Shown: positions 1-11,980, counted from the first letter of the stretch. The stretch: 64,000 nucleotides of DNA from Acorus gramineus (GCA_030737835.1 JAUJYN010000024.1:136740-200739), one strand, 5' to 3'. Made by a program: numbers and translations. Notes: generated by a model from the sequence alone, not told the origin.

Positions 1-1335
1 TCCCTCCCCACCCAGACCCTCACCCAAACCCTCCTCCGCCTCCGCCACTCCTCGAAAATCGCGCTCGCCTTCTTCACCTGGTCCCGCGACCACCTCCGCC
101 TCCCCCCGGACCCCGACGCGTACGACCTCATTGTCGACTCCCTCGGCCGCGTCCGCCAATTCGACGCCGCGTGGACCCTCATCGCCGACATGGACCGCCG
201 CGGCCTCCCCCCCTCGCCGCGGACCTTCCACGTCCTCATCCGCCGCCTCGTCGCCGCCGGGATGACGCGTCAGGCGGTCCGCGCGTTCGACGACATGGAG
301 ACCTTCATCGAGAGGCCGCCGACAAAAGCGGAGTTCACGCGCCTCCTCGACACGCTCTGCAAGTACCGCCATGTGAGGCTCGCGATGGAGCTCTTCAACG
401 CGAGGAGGTCGGTGTTCGAGCCCGACGTGAAGGCTTACACGGTCGTCATCTACGGCTGGTGCAAGATCGGGCGTTTCGATTTCGCCGAGAAGCTGTTCGA
501 GGAAATGCTCGCGCGCGGGCTCGAGCCGAGCGTCGTCACCTATAACGTGTTATTGAACGGGATTTGTCGGAATTCGAAGCTCCATCCGTCGAGCGTTTTC
601 GATCGGACGGTTGGGCGCGTTGATGACGTGTTTGTTCGAATGCGTGACCGAGGGGTCCAACCCGATGTCACGAGCTACTCGATCGTGCTTAACTTGTACA
701 GTCGCGCGCACAAGGCGGAGTTGACGTTGTCGAAGTTGAATTCGATGCGCGATGATGGGATCTCGCCGAATGTCGCAATGTACACTTTGGTTGTGAAGTG
801 CCTGTGTTCGTGCGGACGGTTGGATGAGGCCGAGGGGTTGCTTGAAGAGATGGTGGTGAATGGGGTCCGTCCGATGGCTGTCACGCACAATTGCTTCTTC
901 AAGGCATATGGAGGGAGGGATGATCATGAGTCGGCGTTGAAGTTGTATAGGATGGTGAGGGACGGTGACGGTGTTGATGCGCATTCGTACAATGTTTTGG
1001 TGGGTTTGTTTTTGAGGTTGGGATGTGGGGATGCGGTGGGGGAGGTGTGGGCTGACATGGTGGAGAAGGGGATGGGCCCGGACTTGGACTCGTATACGGT
1101 GATGGTTCACGGGCTTTGCGAGAGGCGGAAGTGGAGGGAGGCGTGTAGGTTTTTTGTGGAGATGATAGAGAGGGGGTTCTTGCCGCAGAAGGTGACGTTC
1201 GAGACGCTGTATCGGGGGTTGATACAGTCGGGTTTGTTGCGGACTTGGTGGAGGTTGAAGAGGAGGCTTGAGGAGGAGTCGATGACGTTTGGGGCGGAGT
1301 TTGAGGAGTACCACTTGAAGCCTTACCGGAGGTGA
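1..1335 (+). CDS. Pentatricopeptide repeat (PPR) protein, P class, 5' end missing
   Basis: The open frame runs from base 1 to the stop at 1333-1335 (444 residues visible) and continues off the left edge, so the true start is not seen; the first in-frame ATG at 190 lies inside the repeats. The protein is a chain of about ten ~35-residue helical pairs with typical PPR wording, such as PDVKAYTVVIYGWCKIGRF and EPSVVTYNVLLNGIC, and ends FEEYHLKPYRR. There is no E, DYW or SMR tail, so it is P class. PPR proteins of this class bind single-stranded RNA in mitochondria or plastids and act in splicing, stability or translation. The targeting peptide would lie upstream, so the organelle cannot be told. 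No intron is seen. The 5' part is very GC-rich and falls in GC along the gene. The family is certain; the individual target is unknown. Confidence 0.93.
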   Translation, partial: SLPTQTLTQTLLRLRHSSKIALAFFTWSRDHLRLPPDPDAYDLIVDSLGRVRQFDAAWTLIADMDRRGLPPSPRTFHVLIRRLVAAGMTRQAVRAFDDMETFIERPPTKAEFTRLLDTLCKYRHVRLAMELFNARRSVFEPDVKAYTVVIYGWCKIGRFDFAEKLFEEMLARGLEPSVVTYNVLLNGICRNSKLHPSSVFDRTVGRVDDVFVRMRDRGVQPDVTSYSIVLNLYSRAHKAELTLSKLNSMRDDGISPNVAMYTLVVKCLCSCGRLDEAEGLLEEMVVNGVRPMAVTHNCFFKAYGGRDDHESALKLYRMVRDGDGVDAHSYNVLVGLFLRLGCGDAVGEVWADMVEKGMGPDLDSYTVMVHGLCERRKWREACRFFVEMIERGFLPQKVTFETLYRGLIQSGLLRTWWRLKRRLEEESMTFGAEFEEYHLKPYRR

Positions 1336-2409
1336 CAATGGAAAGAGAAGGTACGTCTTGGGTTCTTGTGGTCTAGCTTTCGTATGTTGTCATGGCTAAT
1401 GATAAACATAACAAGTATTCATTAAAGATTATTTGGATGAATTTTAAGGTCAAAGAATTTCTGCAATTTCAAATGAACTTGTCTATGTCCTTTTGTTGGC
1501 TGGATGATCTGCTCTATTTGATTTGTGGTTTGTATAAATGAGTGGGCTTCTTTGTGAATCGGTGTCTCGTTTTAGCATGAGTTGGCATCTAAACTCTTAT
1601 AAAAGGTGTTTTTAACTTAAATAAGTTCCAATAATTTAAACAAATATGCAACAATTGCGTATTTTAAACTAAAAGCTATAATCTCCAACTTATAAGTTTT
1701 AACAAACATGTATACTATGTAAAATAAATAACTAGATAGAATTCATTTGAACTTTATAGAGAGGAGAGCCTTGCCTCCAATTCGGTCAGCAAGCACAAAC
1801 ATTCGGAGTTTGGCATAATTTAAGTTGAGTTTGGGAAAAATTCGAGAGAAGTTGGGAAACATTAAAAAAAAATAGAAAAACTGCTTATGACACCCAAATA
1901 TACCAATATTAAATTGAAATCCATGACCATTCAATGATGTTATAACATCAAAACATTACAAAGACTCCAAAGTTCAAGGCATAAATTTAGGCAAAGTCAT
2001 AAATCACTCTCACACAAGTAACATATGTATCATGCATTTAATGCATAATTAATTTGTTTAACATGTGAATTATTGGAATGAGGAGATGTTTTAAACGAAA
2101 ATTAAACTTGTAATGAAAAATGTGCTTTTAATACGTGACTTGATCAATAATTCGGAACATTGCGTAACAAGGGTGCAGAGTTCATCTTACCCTGTGAACA
2201 ATGGGGTTGTGCAAAACTAGAATGATGTGGGTCATGTGTAGGATCTTGCATTTCTCAGCGAAGTACTTCCTCTGATTTTACTATCATTTGTTCTTCTTGT
2301 GTACACCTTGATCTAAGCAAAATCTTGCATAAATAGGGCCTGAGTTTTTATTTTCCACTTTCTTAACAGATAAACCCAACAGAATGTAAGATTTGACTTT
2401 GGTGATCCT
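1336..2409. other. Intergenic / 3' flank of the PPR gene
   Basis: AT-rich sequence that should include the PPR 3' UTR. A GTACGT-type donor follows the stop closely (about 1350), so a spliced 3' UTR is possible but not shown. No conserved protein, RNA gene or well-bounded repeat is seen. Confidence 0.5.
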
Positions 2410-2953
2410 TGTCACGCCCCAGGCGTCCCCGGGACGCGGCAAGTGTATATATATATCAGAATCTACTCAGGAGGTCAATAATATCATACACAAGCAGCCA
2501 AAATGACACACAGACAACAAAAGCAAGGCTGACAGGATATATATACACCAAATGCGGATAACTAAGACTGAATCTGTAATCAAAATACACTACAGACTCC
2601 ATACATAATCACATGTCCTGTGAGAGCCAATATACATACAAAGAGATCCAAATACAACACAAACGCGTGCCCAAGCACGGAAAATAATACATACTGGTAC
2701 AAAGGATGCTGATAGTCTCTGCAACTCGCGGGACGTGGCGCTACTCCGCTACTGATGAAGTCCCTCGGGGAGCTCCTCCTCCGGATCCGACTCAGATGGC
2801 ACTGTAGAAAAAGATTATGCGAGGGGTGAGCCACACGCTCAGTGAACGGCACAACCCATGCATCACAGACAATATTGACCATAATTCCATTATTTATCCA
2901 GCCTCTAAGACATAACAACATGATCCAGTGATTCGTACTTCGCCGAACCACCA

Positions 2954-3275
2954 CACCCTCACCCTCACCCATCAATGGGTGACATAGGTTATTGGGACTG
3001 ATAATAATCCATTCACAAATCCAGTAGGTCGCTCATCGCCAACCCACTACACCCTCACCCTCACCCTACCACGGGTGACATAGGATTTTGGGACTGGCTA
3101 CACAAAACCAGCGGTTCACTTCCGCAAACCCGCCACACCCTCACCCTCACCCTTCAATGCGTGACATAGGATATTGGGACTAACTGCACCAAAAACCAAC
3201 GGGTCGCTTCCGCCAACCCGCTACACCCTCACCCTCACCCTTCAATGGGTGACACAGGATTTTGGGACTGACTAG
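2954..3275 (+). repeat. Four tandem ~90-bp repeats inside the solo LTR
   Basis: Units begin with CACCCTCACCCTCACCC at 2954, 3050, 3136 and 3224 (spacings 96, 86 and 88). Each is followed by a GGGTGACATAGGATTTTGGGACT-like stretch with few changes; GGTGACAYAGGATWTTGGGA is the core. The units are a local duplication within the U3-like part of the element. Confidence 0.85.
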
Positions 3276-4239
3276 GCTGTTGGTCACCCTTGGTCCACCG
3301 ATAGGCTCTCCTCCACTCCGTAGGCCGCCTGGTCTACTCCCACATTCAGCACAGTCCGTCCAAAATCAGGAGGTGCCTACTAATGGGAGCCCTCTGTCAG
3401 GAAGGCCCTGTCTAACGTTGGGGTAGTCTCTACCGGATCCAACGAAGGGAACAGAACAGCCTAACCATCGCATATGATCCACTTGGATCCGCAGACGGCA
3501 CATTATAACAACACTAATGTTCTGAATTCCTCAGAACCCACCAGGGCGCATAACTACGATGCGGGGAACATGCATAAGGTTATAACAATGTGGAATATCG
3601 TTGGGGAAAGAAACTCGGGAGGGCAGCGTGAGTTCCCGTTATAGGACACCCCGACAACCAAACAAGGAACACGGTGTACCCTAACCCGGGTCTCACCGCT
3701 GTCCTCGCAAGGCCCCTCCCCTATAATATTCACTATAACATGCATTGTAAACAAATACTAGCATTTAATCAAATAAATAAACTAGTAGGGCACATGCATC
3801 GGCCGGGCTTCCTAACATGGAACCAGGGGACATGCTGCATGGCTCATATACATCCTAAGGGTGCAAGTCCCTAACATGCAAAGTCTAGGGTAACATGCAT
3901 TCTACAATTTTCAATCATGCTCGCATGATATACATATCATTGCAGGTTAATATTTATCCATGACGCCCCAGGAGAGGTCGGTATACGCCCAAGTGCGTAT
4001 AACACCTCTCTACTGGGTTGGATTGTCCCACTCACCGGAACTCGGGTCGACGCGCGACCGTCCGTCGGGATCTGCAAGACAGGGTATTAACTGGGTAAGT
4101 ATAAATCCGCAAACATTATTAAATACACAAATAAATACCCAAAACCCACAACAAACACCTAACACTCGGGCAAACGTGCACGCGACCCGCACGCACGTTA
4201 GCCCGAGCACTCCGGCAACCACCCGCACGGCCACCCGAC

Positions 4240-4860
4240 CGCCCGGGTGCACCGCGCGCTTCAGCCCCCGCACCCCGCATGCCTCGCGCCGGCCCGCGAG
4301 CACCCCGCGCGCCCCCGCGCGCAGCGCCTCGCCCCGCGCGCACCTCCGCCACCTCGCGCGCACCTCGCACACCTTGCCGCACCTCGCGCGCACCTCGCAC
4401 GCCTTGCCGCACCTCGCGCGCACCTCGCACGCACCACCGCGGCCTCACCGCGGCCTCCGCGCACCGCCACGGCCTCGCCGCGGCCTCCGCGCACCGCCAC
4501 GCACTCGCCGCGGCCTCCGCGCACCCGCGCGACCTGCTCCACGCGCACCAGCCGCCCAGCATCGGCCTCTGCTCGCCCAGCACCGGCCTCTGCTCGCCCA
4601 GCACCGGCCACTGCTCGCCCAGCACCGGCCAGCACCCTGCACCAGGCCCGCGTGCCCTCGCGCGCACGCCGCGCGTACGCGCGCCCGCGCACGCACGCGC
4701 GCCTGCCCGCGCGCACCCGACCTGGCGCCGCCTGGGCTGCTGCTGCTGCTGCTTGCGTCCGAGACAGGGCCCCAGCCTGCCGAGCGCCTCCAACCACCTC
4801 TCCCACTGCCGCCGACCACCTCCAACCGCCTCCGACCACCCTCCGACGACCCCCACTGCC
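4240..4860. repeat. GC-rich low-complexity tract with short tandem words
   Basis: Repeated words CACCTCGCGCGCACCTCGCA (4340-4435), GCCGCGGCCTCCGCGCACC (4440-4530) and GCCCAGCACCGGCC (4555-4635) make long open frames in several frames on both strands. These frames have no domain content and are a composition effect. Confidence 0.8.
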
Positions 4861-5530
4861 ACCAACCACCTCCCAAACACAAAAACCCTTCCCTAGCATT
4901 CATCTAAGCAAGAAAGAAGAGGGAAAGAAGGCCTACCGAGGGGAGGAAAAGGCGTCCGGTGGATCTCCACGCGCCGAAACCCTTCCCAAAAGCCTTCTCA
5001 CGCCCCGATCTAGCTTGTCCCTCGGAATGGGCCAAATCAGAGGACGAAAAGGGGAGGTCGGGGAGGCTAAAGTCGTCGGAATCGGGTTTTGAAGACACCG
5101 GAGTGTAGATCGGGACCCGATCTACACTTCCCGTGCTTTAGGTTTTTGATTTTGAGGGGTGTAGGGGGCTCAAACGGAAGAAAAACGGAGGAGAGGAGAG
5201 AGAAAGCTCAAGGTCGGGGATGATGAATAGTGATTTCAAAATTTTAGATTCCTTTTATATAGAGCGCGACTTAAAAACCCGGATACGCCCCGGAACTGCG
5301 AAATTTTTGCAAACGATGCCAGAATTCGATGAAATTTTCGTGGGAGGTCTAAAATGGCACCAGGACACCAAATATGCAGTTAGATTTTCAATCGGAGTCC
5401 TCTAGCTCAGACGATAGCTAACAGTCTGAAATTATGCGGTTCCGATCGAAAAACACTAAAAATTTTTAAAAACTGCCAGAAATGCTCCAACGGTTACCAG
5501 CAGGCTAAAAAGTGACACACATATATAACA

Positions 5531-7600
5531 ATCCTCCTCTTCAACCCTTTGAAAAATCATGGGATAGCAGTATATGGTCTCAGATTGTTAGTATTGAAGT
5601 ATTTCCCAGACAAAATTTAGATGCATTATGAAGTTTTATTATACTTTGACATACTATACTTTACCGTTCATGATGCCTCTAGTAAGTACTCAACATATGG
5701 ACCTTTTGTTGAACAGATTGAAAAAGGTGGTTTGAGAAGTATGAATTCAGTGGATGTTTTCATTCAACATTCAAGTTCTCACTTTGTATGCTCAAGGTGC
5801 GTAAAGATATTTTTTGGTTTTTATATACTGCATTCTTATATCATGTCTCTTAATCTTACCATATAACACTGGAAAACTCTTCAGATATTCAATATCCATC
5901 ATATATTACATGGTTTCAATTAGCCAATATGTATCAAGCAGTTAGTTTGCCTTCTATCACCTCAAATGCAAGAGGGGAGAAAAAATGAAGTCCGTCAAGT
6001 ACGATTGCAGATAATATTAATGTTAACATTTTTCCTATATTTGAATTCAGGTGCGCATGGTGGATGGCTACTCATTCTCACACCTTACAAAATGAATGAA
6101 TGTTGCTAGCAGGTAACTTTTTATGTTGTAGATTTGCCCCTTCAAAGTGTGTATATGTTCCTCTTAACAGGGTATCTTGTCATATTTTGAAGGCGCTCGA
6201 TGAATAAAACCATGGATTTTGAGACTGCTTGGAAAATTAAGGAGAAACTTTGTTAACTTTATTATATCAGGTAAATTCAAATTGATCAGGGAAACCTCAC
6301 ATTGAAAGATGACAATTCTTCACCCAAGACTATATTTGCTCCTGTCAGTTATGATTACAAACATGAAAATCAACTGGGACACGAGACCGCGTTGTCATTT
6401 TTACAAAGTTCTGGTTTTGTAAATATGTCATACAAAACAGTGCAGCCGTGCAGGTGGAGCTTGTACTTCACACCCCCAAAACCAAAATTAGAGGGTGGAA
6501 CTTAGACAGGCTGAACTTGACTCAACCCGACTTTTGATTTGCATCATATTTTAATGTCACTTATGCCCTATCAATTTGAATTTACGAGATTATCAATAAC
6601 AATTATTTGTCGACTTCTGTGCTCTCACTTTGATGTGGTTGATCATTTGCAGCTCTACCAACAATATTGATTGTTGAATTCTCTATTATATTGTTCCATC
6701 TGAATTTTTCCTTGCATTATGAAAATTGTCAAGTGCTAGGCCGTAAAGCTAATCTTCTAGTGCTTTGATGGTTGTATTTTCTACACATTGGCATTACCTA
6801 AGTTACGCCTAATGTTTTATGACAAGATCCTGCTATCTTGTGATTGTTGAACATGCAGCACATGATGTAAAGCAATGCCTTCAATTCTACTTCAACATTC
6901 AAATGGTTTCATACTTTCAGTTATTGGTATTCTGTGTTCAAGCCAGGGGAATTTTTTTCTTCATTATTTTTTTTTGGAGGGTGATTCAGGGGAAATTGTA
7001 GATCATCAATCTACTGTATCTAAATTGTTACACGTATTTTGCTAAAATGAATATATTGTGATCTGTAAAGTTCTGTGGAAGGATAACACAGTAATGAAAA
7101 TTTGTCTGATGTAAAAGAAAAAGATTATGTTCTTCCAATGTTAATGTAACTATGTTGATCCGACTCACAGTCAGGGTTTGAGAATAGCTTATTTAGATAT
7201 ATAAAATAAAAGGAGAGATTAGATTCCGCACTTAAACACTTTTATATAAAATAGTTATAATTATGAGTGTTTTATTTTTTTTTATTTATTAAAAATGGAT
7301 TGATTTGATTTAAAATTAAACGGTATGTATTTTTTATTAAAATAATATTTTATTAAATAATATTTATCTTAATTTTGATTAACAAATCTGATTCATCTTC
7401 CTATGATTATATGTTTGGTTGACGAATTCAATCCAAATTCAAATGAAATCCAACATCAGAAGGCACAAACATCCACAACAAAAATGATCCATCAATAATA
7501 TTATTAATCATAATCACTGAAACGAAAACATTTGAAAAACAAAAAAAAATTCATTACACTGACGAATCCTTCAAAGTTCCAACAAAACCTTCCAACAAAA
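5531..7600. other. Intergenic, no gene recognised
   Basis: AT-rich DNA between the solo LTR and the BAG gene. Short open stretches exist but none shows a known domain, and no consistent exon chain could be built. It could contain untranslated exons of the PPR transcript if that gene was split by the LTR insertion; nothing in the sequence proves it. Confidence 0.4.
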
Positions 7601-7631
7601 CCCATCTTATGAACAAAACATCAAAGAAGAC

Positions 7632-8513
7632 TCACAAGCCCAAACCCTGGACAGCCGGACAAGGCTTGCACTTGCTCTTCTTCGGCACCCGATCAGCGAT
7701 CCTCTCGAGACGCTCCACCCTCCGCGTCAACGCCCCCAACATCATTCGCTGCTCCGCGTTCTTCTCCGACAGCTCCGCCACCGTCTCCTTCAACCTCACA
7801 TTCTCCTCCACAACCCACTCCATTACCGCCCTCAGATCCATCTCTCCAAACCCCCTCTCCACCTCCTCCGCCCTCTCTTTCTCTTCTCGGACGCCACCCT
7901 CTCTCATTTCGGGCACCTCCGACGCCGTCGTCGGAGATTCCGACTCCACGAGCATCCATTCTTCCCCGGCGACGTCCGCCTCCTCTGTTTCTAGGGTTTC
8001 TGCAGCTCCATCAGGGCTCGAGACATCCGGGGCATCTGTTTCTGGGGCATCCGCCGGACACGGATCTCCCGCTGACGCGATCGAGTCGATCTTCTCCTGC
8101 AGCGACACGGCGCGGCGAGTGATCTTCCGCCGGTATTCCCGGACGCCGCGGACCGAGTCGAGCTTTAAGAGGAGCCGCATCAGCGCCTCACCGAGCCGGA
8201 GCCGCTCCTTCTCGGAGCTCCGCAACAGATCCGCCGAATCCGAGAGGATCCGCGCCACGCCGTCGATCTCCGCGTCGATCGATCGGACGGTCCTGACGTT
8301 CTTCCTCACCAGGTGCCCCCTGAACACCTTCTGGATCTTCAGCACCGCCGCCGCCGCCCTCCACTCATCGAGATCTCTGTTCGTCTCGATCGAGACCGCC
8401 TCCCCCGTCGTCGTCTCCGATCCGACGAACCGGACGGGGATCGAGACCACCTTCTTCTTCTCGGGGACGTGCCCGAAGAATTGAATCGGAAATCGCTCCG
8501 CAAATCGATCCAT
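7632..8513 (-). CDS. IQ-motif BAG-domain co-chaperone
   Basis: Single-exon gene of 293 residues. I chose the ATG at 8513 (MDRFAERFPI) over an in-frame ATG 30 codons upstream because the upstream stretch is AT-rich and sits just after the TATA box, so it is likely 5' UTR. Residues 60-70 (IQKVFRGHLVR) match the IQxxxRGxxxR calmodulin-binding motif exactly. They lead straight into a charged three-helix region (about 72-146) typical of a BAG domain, as in plant IQ-BAG proteins (BAG5/6/7 group). The C-terminal part (about 215-275) is predicted coiled coil, followed by a Lys-rich tail. BAG domains bind the Hsp70 ATPase domain and act as nucleotide exchange factors; the IQ motif lets calmodulin control this in Arabidopsis BAG5. 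The cell compartment is unclear. The member within the family is not assigned. Confidence 0.88.
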   Translation of the reverse strand: MDRFAERFPIQFFGHVPEKKKVVSIPVRFVGSETTTGEAVSIETNRDLDEWRAAAAVLKIQKVFRGHLVRKNVRTVRSIDAEIDGVARILSDSADLLRSSEKERLRLGEALMRLLLKLDSVRGVREYRRKITRRAVSLQEKIDSIASAGDPCPADAPETDAPDVSSPDGAAETLETEEADVAGEEWMLVESESPTTASEVPEMREGGVREEKERAEEVERGFGEMDLRAVMEWVVEENVRLKETVAELSEKNAEQRMMLGALTRRVERLERIADRVPKKSKCKPCPAVQGLGL

Positions 8514-8612
8514 CTCCACCGACGATTTTTTGCGAAAATAAATAAAAAAAACAAAACGAAGGTTCGATTGAACGATTAGGGTTTGGTGAGAGGGCTTTGT
8601 CATTTGTGTGTG

Positions 8613-8621
8613 CTTTTATAG
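8613..8621 (-). promoter_or_regulatory. TATA box of the BAG gene
   Basis: On the minus strand the sequence reads CTATAAAAG, about 100 bp upstream of the chosen ATG. This is a good match to the plant TATA consensus and places transcription start near 8585. It supports the downstream ATG at 8513. Confidence 0.7.
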
Positions 8622-8639
8622 GGATCGGATCAGTTACGT

Positions 8640-8659
8640 GGAAGCTTGTAGAATGTTCG
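8640..8659. promoter_or_regulatory. Heat-shock-element-like block upstream of the BAG gene
   Basis: Four adjoining 5-bp units read GGAAG CTTGT AGAAT GTTCG, giving alternating GAA / TTG / GAA / TTC cores with one mismatch to nGAAnnTTCnnGAAnnTTC. The block lies about 20-30 bp behind the TATA box. Next to it, at 8634-8641, is a TTACGTGG ACGT core of the kind bound by bZIP factors. Confidence 0.55.
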
Positions 8660-8679
8660 ACTGAGCGAAGATTTCGCGC

Positions 8680-11600
8680 GCGATCGTTATCTTGGAGAGG
8701 GGGGCTTTAACATGGCCGACTTACTAGAAAGATCCGTGATTTGTCGGGTCGGAGTAGAATGGTGGACGTTAGATCCGACCCGTTTGTTAATTAGTGGCGT
8801 TTTAGTATCTTGAAATAATAAATGTTTTTTGGATTTATTTATTAATGAAAATATTATTTTCTCGTAGAGGCTTGGATGTTAATTTTGTTGGAGAGATCTA
8901 GATGGCAGTTGATGTAGGATAGGTTTGGAGATGAAATAATGGAGAATATTTAACTGCAAATCAGTATTCATAATATAAATTTTATGAAATTTTATCATGT
9001 AATGTTAAGTATTTTTTATAAAAATCTTAAAATCATAATATTCATTTTTTATTTATGAAATTTCAATGTAGGATTTATATGATTTTTAGAATTTTAATTT
9101 ACTTGTGTTTATTTTTAATAAATTTTAATAACTATCATTATGATTGTATTTTTAATGTTTTTTAGTATAATCATAATTGATATTGTGAATATGTATTTAA
9201 TATTTGTTGCATATAAAAGGAGTGACTATTTTTTCTATGAAACAACATTATGAATAAAAAAAAGTTACTCTTTTTAGTTATCTTTTATGTGGATTTAATG
9301 ATTTTATTATGAATTCAAAAGGTTTGTGGGATCTTGATGTAGATTAGATTTCTTGTACCATTTTATGTTGCATTAACAGCCTTCTCGATCTCACACATTT
9401 TCACACACACGAATTAATAAAAAATGGAATTGTTATTTTTAAAATTATAAACTCTTATCCACCAACCATCTTTAAATTTGAAAAGGTGAATAAAATAACA
9501 GAAAAAAAAATTGCTTTTAGATAAGTAGAACAAAAAAAATACAACCAAATAAAAACTCTTTTATTGTGTATGAAATTGTTTTCTATCCCATTACCATACA
9601 TCCACCTTAAATCATTGTTACAAGGAGATATAACTAGGGTTGTTGATGCACACAGTCATTCTGTGTAATTCTAACAAAATATATGATTATTCTAATTGAG
9701 TGTGTGTTTGATTAGGTGAGTATATTATATTCTATTAAAATATAAAATTATATACATGTAATTTTTTAAAGCATATGCTTATATTTGTGATGCCATCCAT
9801 ATGTCAAATTCCTCGTCTAGCTGGTGTGTGCTTGTCATCCCAATTACTTCAAATGTTTTCAAGACGTCTTCATTTCCAATACATGTGTGATTAAGCTTAT
9901 ATGTATAATATAAGTAATATATGCATGTAACATCAGTTACGTGTCCTTTACAAATATTGGCACCCACACATGACGATCCTCATACAAGAAGTTCAACAAT
10001 GCATTGTCCTCCATATGATGTTCTTCAATCATATTTTTTCACCCAACTTCAAATCCATCAACTGTCACCACTACAAAGTTTTTAATTACGGTTCCAAACC
10101 ATGATCAATATGAAATTTTATAGTAGTGTGTAAGACAATCATAGAAGAGACTGCAAAGAGAATCCTTCAAGTTTTTGTACCATACAACCTAATTATAAGT
10201 AATGCAATAACAAAGTATGTGTCTTCATTAGTTCAGCCTTTGAGAATAAATGAACTTTTTGAAAATATGAACCTAGCGAGGTATATGCTCAATTGAACAA
10301 AAAAGATGACATGTTTTGGCTAGTAATTTTGGTTATGATTTTTGGTGTGCGGTGTGATAATGTTGTTTTAAAATATGTACCGTATGATTATATTACATAT
10401 AAATTATTATGTGCTGTGATTATGGATTGTGTTATATGCTTCGGCAGTCAGGTATATGCTTTGTATAATATGGATGTGCATAATCATACGTTAGTATGGA
10501 ATTGATAACCAACGCGATTAAGTAATGTGAACGTTATATTGGGAACAAAATGTTAACTTCGTTTAAAAAACCAAATTGTTCAATGCTACTTTTGAGATGC
10601 TATCCACATGTCAAATTCCTTGTCTAGCTAGTGTGGTTGTGATCCCATCTGAGAACTGTGTTATGAACTTAGTATTTGTAATCCCATCCGAAAGTCATAA
10701 ACTGAGCTTTGTAGTTGTAGTGGTGGTGTGGGGGATGTGATAGATCTCATTTACTGCTGCTTTGTCTTTCGTGTTTTCTGAAATATAAAGGGGAAATCTA
10801 ATTGTATAAAAACCAATAAATAAGCATATGCTTTATTATGTAAAGCACATGCAATATGTAAATAATTAATGTTAAACGGTACATATTTTTTATTCTATGG
10901 AGAACAATTTTGCATCATGAGATTTTTTTTCTCTTCGGACGACTCTTAAGCTTGTGCTACTACAGGATCGAGCACCTTTTCAATGTTGATATTATTACTT
11001 ACGCGGTTAAGGGAAGCTTGCATCAACCACTGTAGCGATATGGTTCGCCGTTTTCTTCTTCAGTTCCTCAAATAGAGTCACAACAAATATAAAGGCATCA
11101 GAAAATGAACTCACCATCTCCACGATCTCTTGGACAATACGCAAAATCAAATTATATAGGTTGTCATCTCCATTTGATCCATGACAACTATCGAAGATTT
11201 ATCTGCGATATTTGAGTAAGTATATATGTTATAAAACTCTGTGCATACGCATTCCAAGATGGAATAATTTTTTTTTCTCATGGATAAACAATGGTGAATA
11301 AAAGATATTTAGTATCATCAACTTTACAGCTACCTTCGACGAAATGGTTGTTACAAATAACGAAAAAACATTTCAAACAGAAGATGAATAAATATTGAAA
11401 ACCTATGAAAACTATGCATATACCAATGTTTTGTCCCCTGACTGCAAATAAGGAATACTTACTACCTTGTCATGGATGGATTTGCTGTGGCTGGTTTGTG
11501 CTGAGGAGAGAGAGAGAGAGAAAGAGAGTGAGTGAAATAGTAAATGAAAACCAAAAAAGATGAAAGAGAGAGATAAAAAAAACAGGGTGGCAATAAAAAA

Positions 11601-11760
11601 AAATGGGCGGGAACTTTTTGAAGAAAATTTTTCATAGGCAGTTTTTTAAAGCTGACGTGACATTAAAAAAAAAAAAATTCACGTGGCAAGCTAACGTGGG
11701 GTATGAGAAATGGATGGTGTTGTAAATTGAGTGTAACAGCACTCATCCTGCACAGACCCT
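8680..11760. other. Intergenic region between BAG and RPL7A, repeats only
   Basis: AT-rich, with many homopolymer runs, a GA microsatellite at 11500-11530, and one pair of ~42-bp direct repeats (9789 and 10596). The stretch 11590-11760 has ACGTGGC-type words and may be one end of a small transposon, but no partner end was found. No protein or RNA gene is supported. Confidence 0.45.
9789..10637 (+). repeat. Pair of ~42-bp direct repeats 0.8 kb apart
   Basis: The stretch beginning GATGCCATCCATATGTCAAA at 9789-9830 recurs at 10596-10637 with about five changes and the shared core TGTCAAATTCC. The two copies may be ends of a decayed element. No other structure supports this. Confidence 0.5.
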
Positions 11761-11768
11761 AAATTGAT

Positions 11769-11980
11769 AGCCCAACGTCACCATAGACGGGCCAGAAGCC
11801 CAGAAGAATAGGTCCAATTGCATGGCGTTTGATTTACTTTTGGTCCGGCCCAATAGAAGCTCACATCGACATAAAAAATCCACGAACTCAACGAACCCGA
11901 TTTATTCTTAAAAACAATAGACGGCCATGATGTCCGCAAGTGAGCTATAAATTCTCTCTCGTCCTCAAAAACTAGGGTTT
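11769..11980 (+). promoter_or_regulatory. RPL7A promoter: site II motifs, TATA box and telo-box
   Basis: Three site II elements (RGCCCA) are at 11769-11774, 11797-11802 and 11847-11852. A TATA box CTATAAAT is at 11945-11952. A telo-box AGGGTTT (11974-11980; the reverse complement of AAACCCT) lies just before the start codon region. Site II plus telo-box is the known signature of growth-regulated promoters of plant ribosomal protein genes, bound by TCP and related factors. Confidence 0.7.

Larger units (their letters stand above)
2410..5530 (+). mobile_element. Probable 3.1 kb solo LTR of a large retrotransposon
   Basis: The segment begins TGTCACGCCCC and ends ATATATAACA, giving the TGT...ACA termini of an LTR. 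It is flanked on both sides by the 5-bp direct repeat ATCCT (2405-2409 and 5531-5535), the target duplication length of LTR elements. No protein domain is seen inside. A TATA-like TTTTATATAGAGCG at about 5253 lies 280 bp from the right end, which fits a long U3 followed by R and U5 in plus orientation. Internal parts are four ~90-bp repeats (2954-3275) and a very GC-rich low-complexity tract (4240-4860). Termini beginning TGTCACGCCCC recur in plant repeats. No second LTR, primer-binding site or pol is present, hence solo LTR. A non-coding element of another class is the alternative. Confidence 0.6.

Noticed and set aside
550..1338. 262-codon open frame antisense to the PPR gene
   Set aside because: A shadow of the coding strand; the PPR repeats on the plus strand explain the lack of stops.
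3960..5098. Several long overlapping open frames on both strands in the GC-rich tract
   Set aside because: They come from low-complexity GC-rich repeats inside the putative solo LTR. They overlap in many frames, are dominated by Ala, Arg and Pro, and show no domain.
7609..8484. 291-codon open frame antisense to the BAG gene
   Set aside because: Ser/Arg-rich shadow of a GC-rich gene; the minus strand carries IQ and BAG motifs, the plus strand nothing.
9779..9967. 62-codon minus-strand frame
   Set aside because: No homology; it overlaps a short direct repeat and AT-rich DNA.
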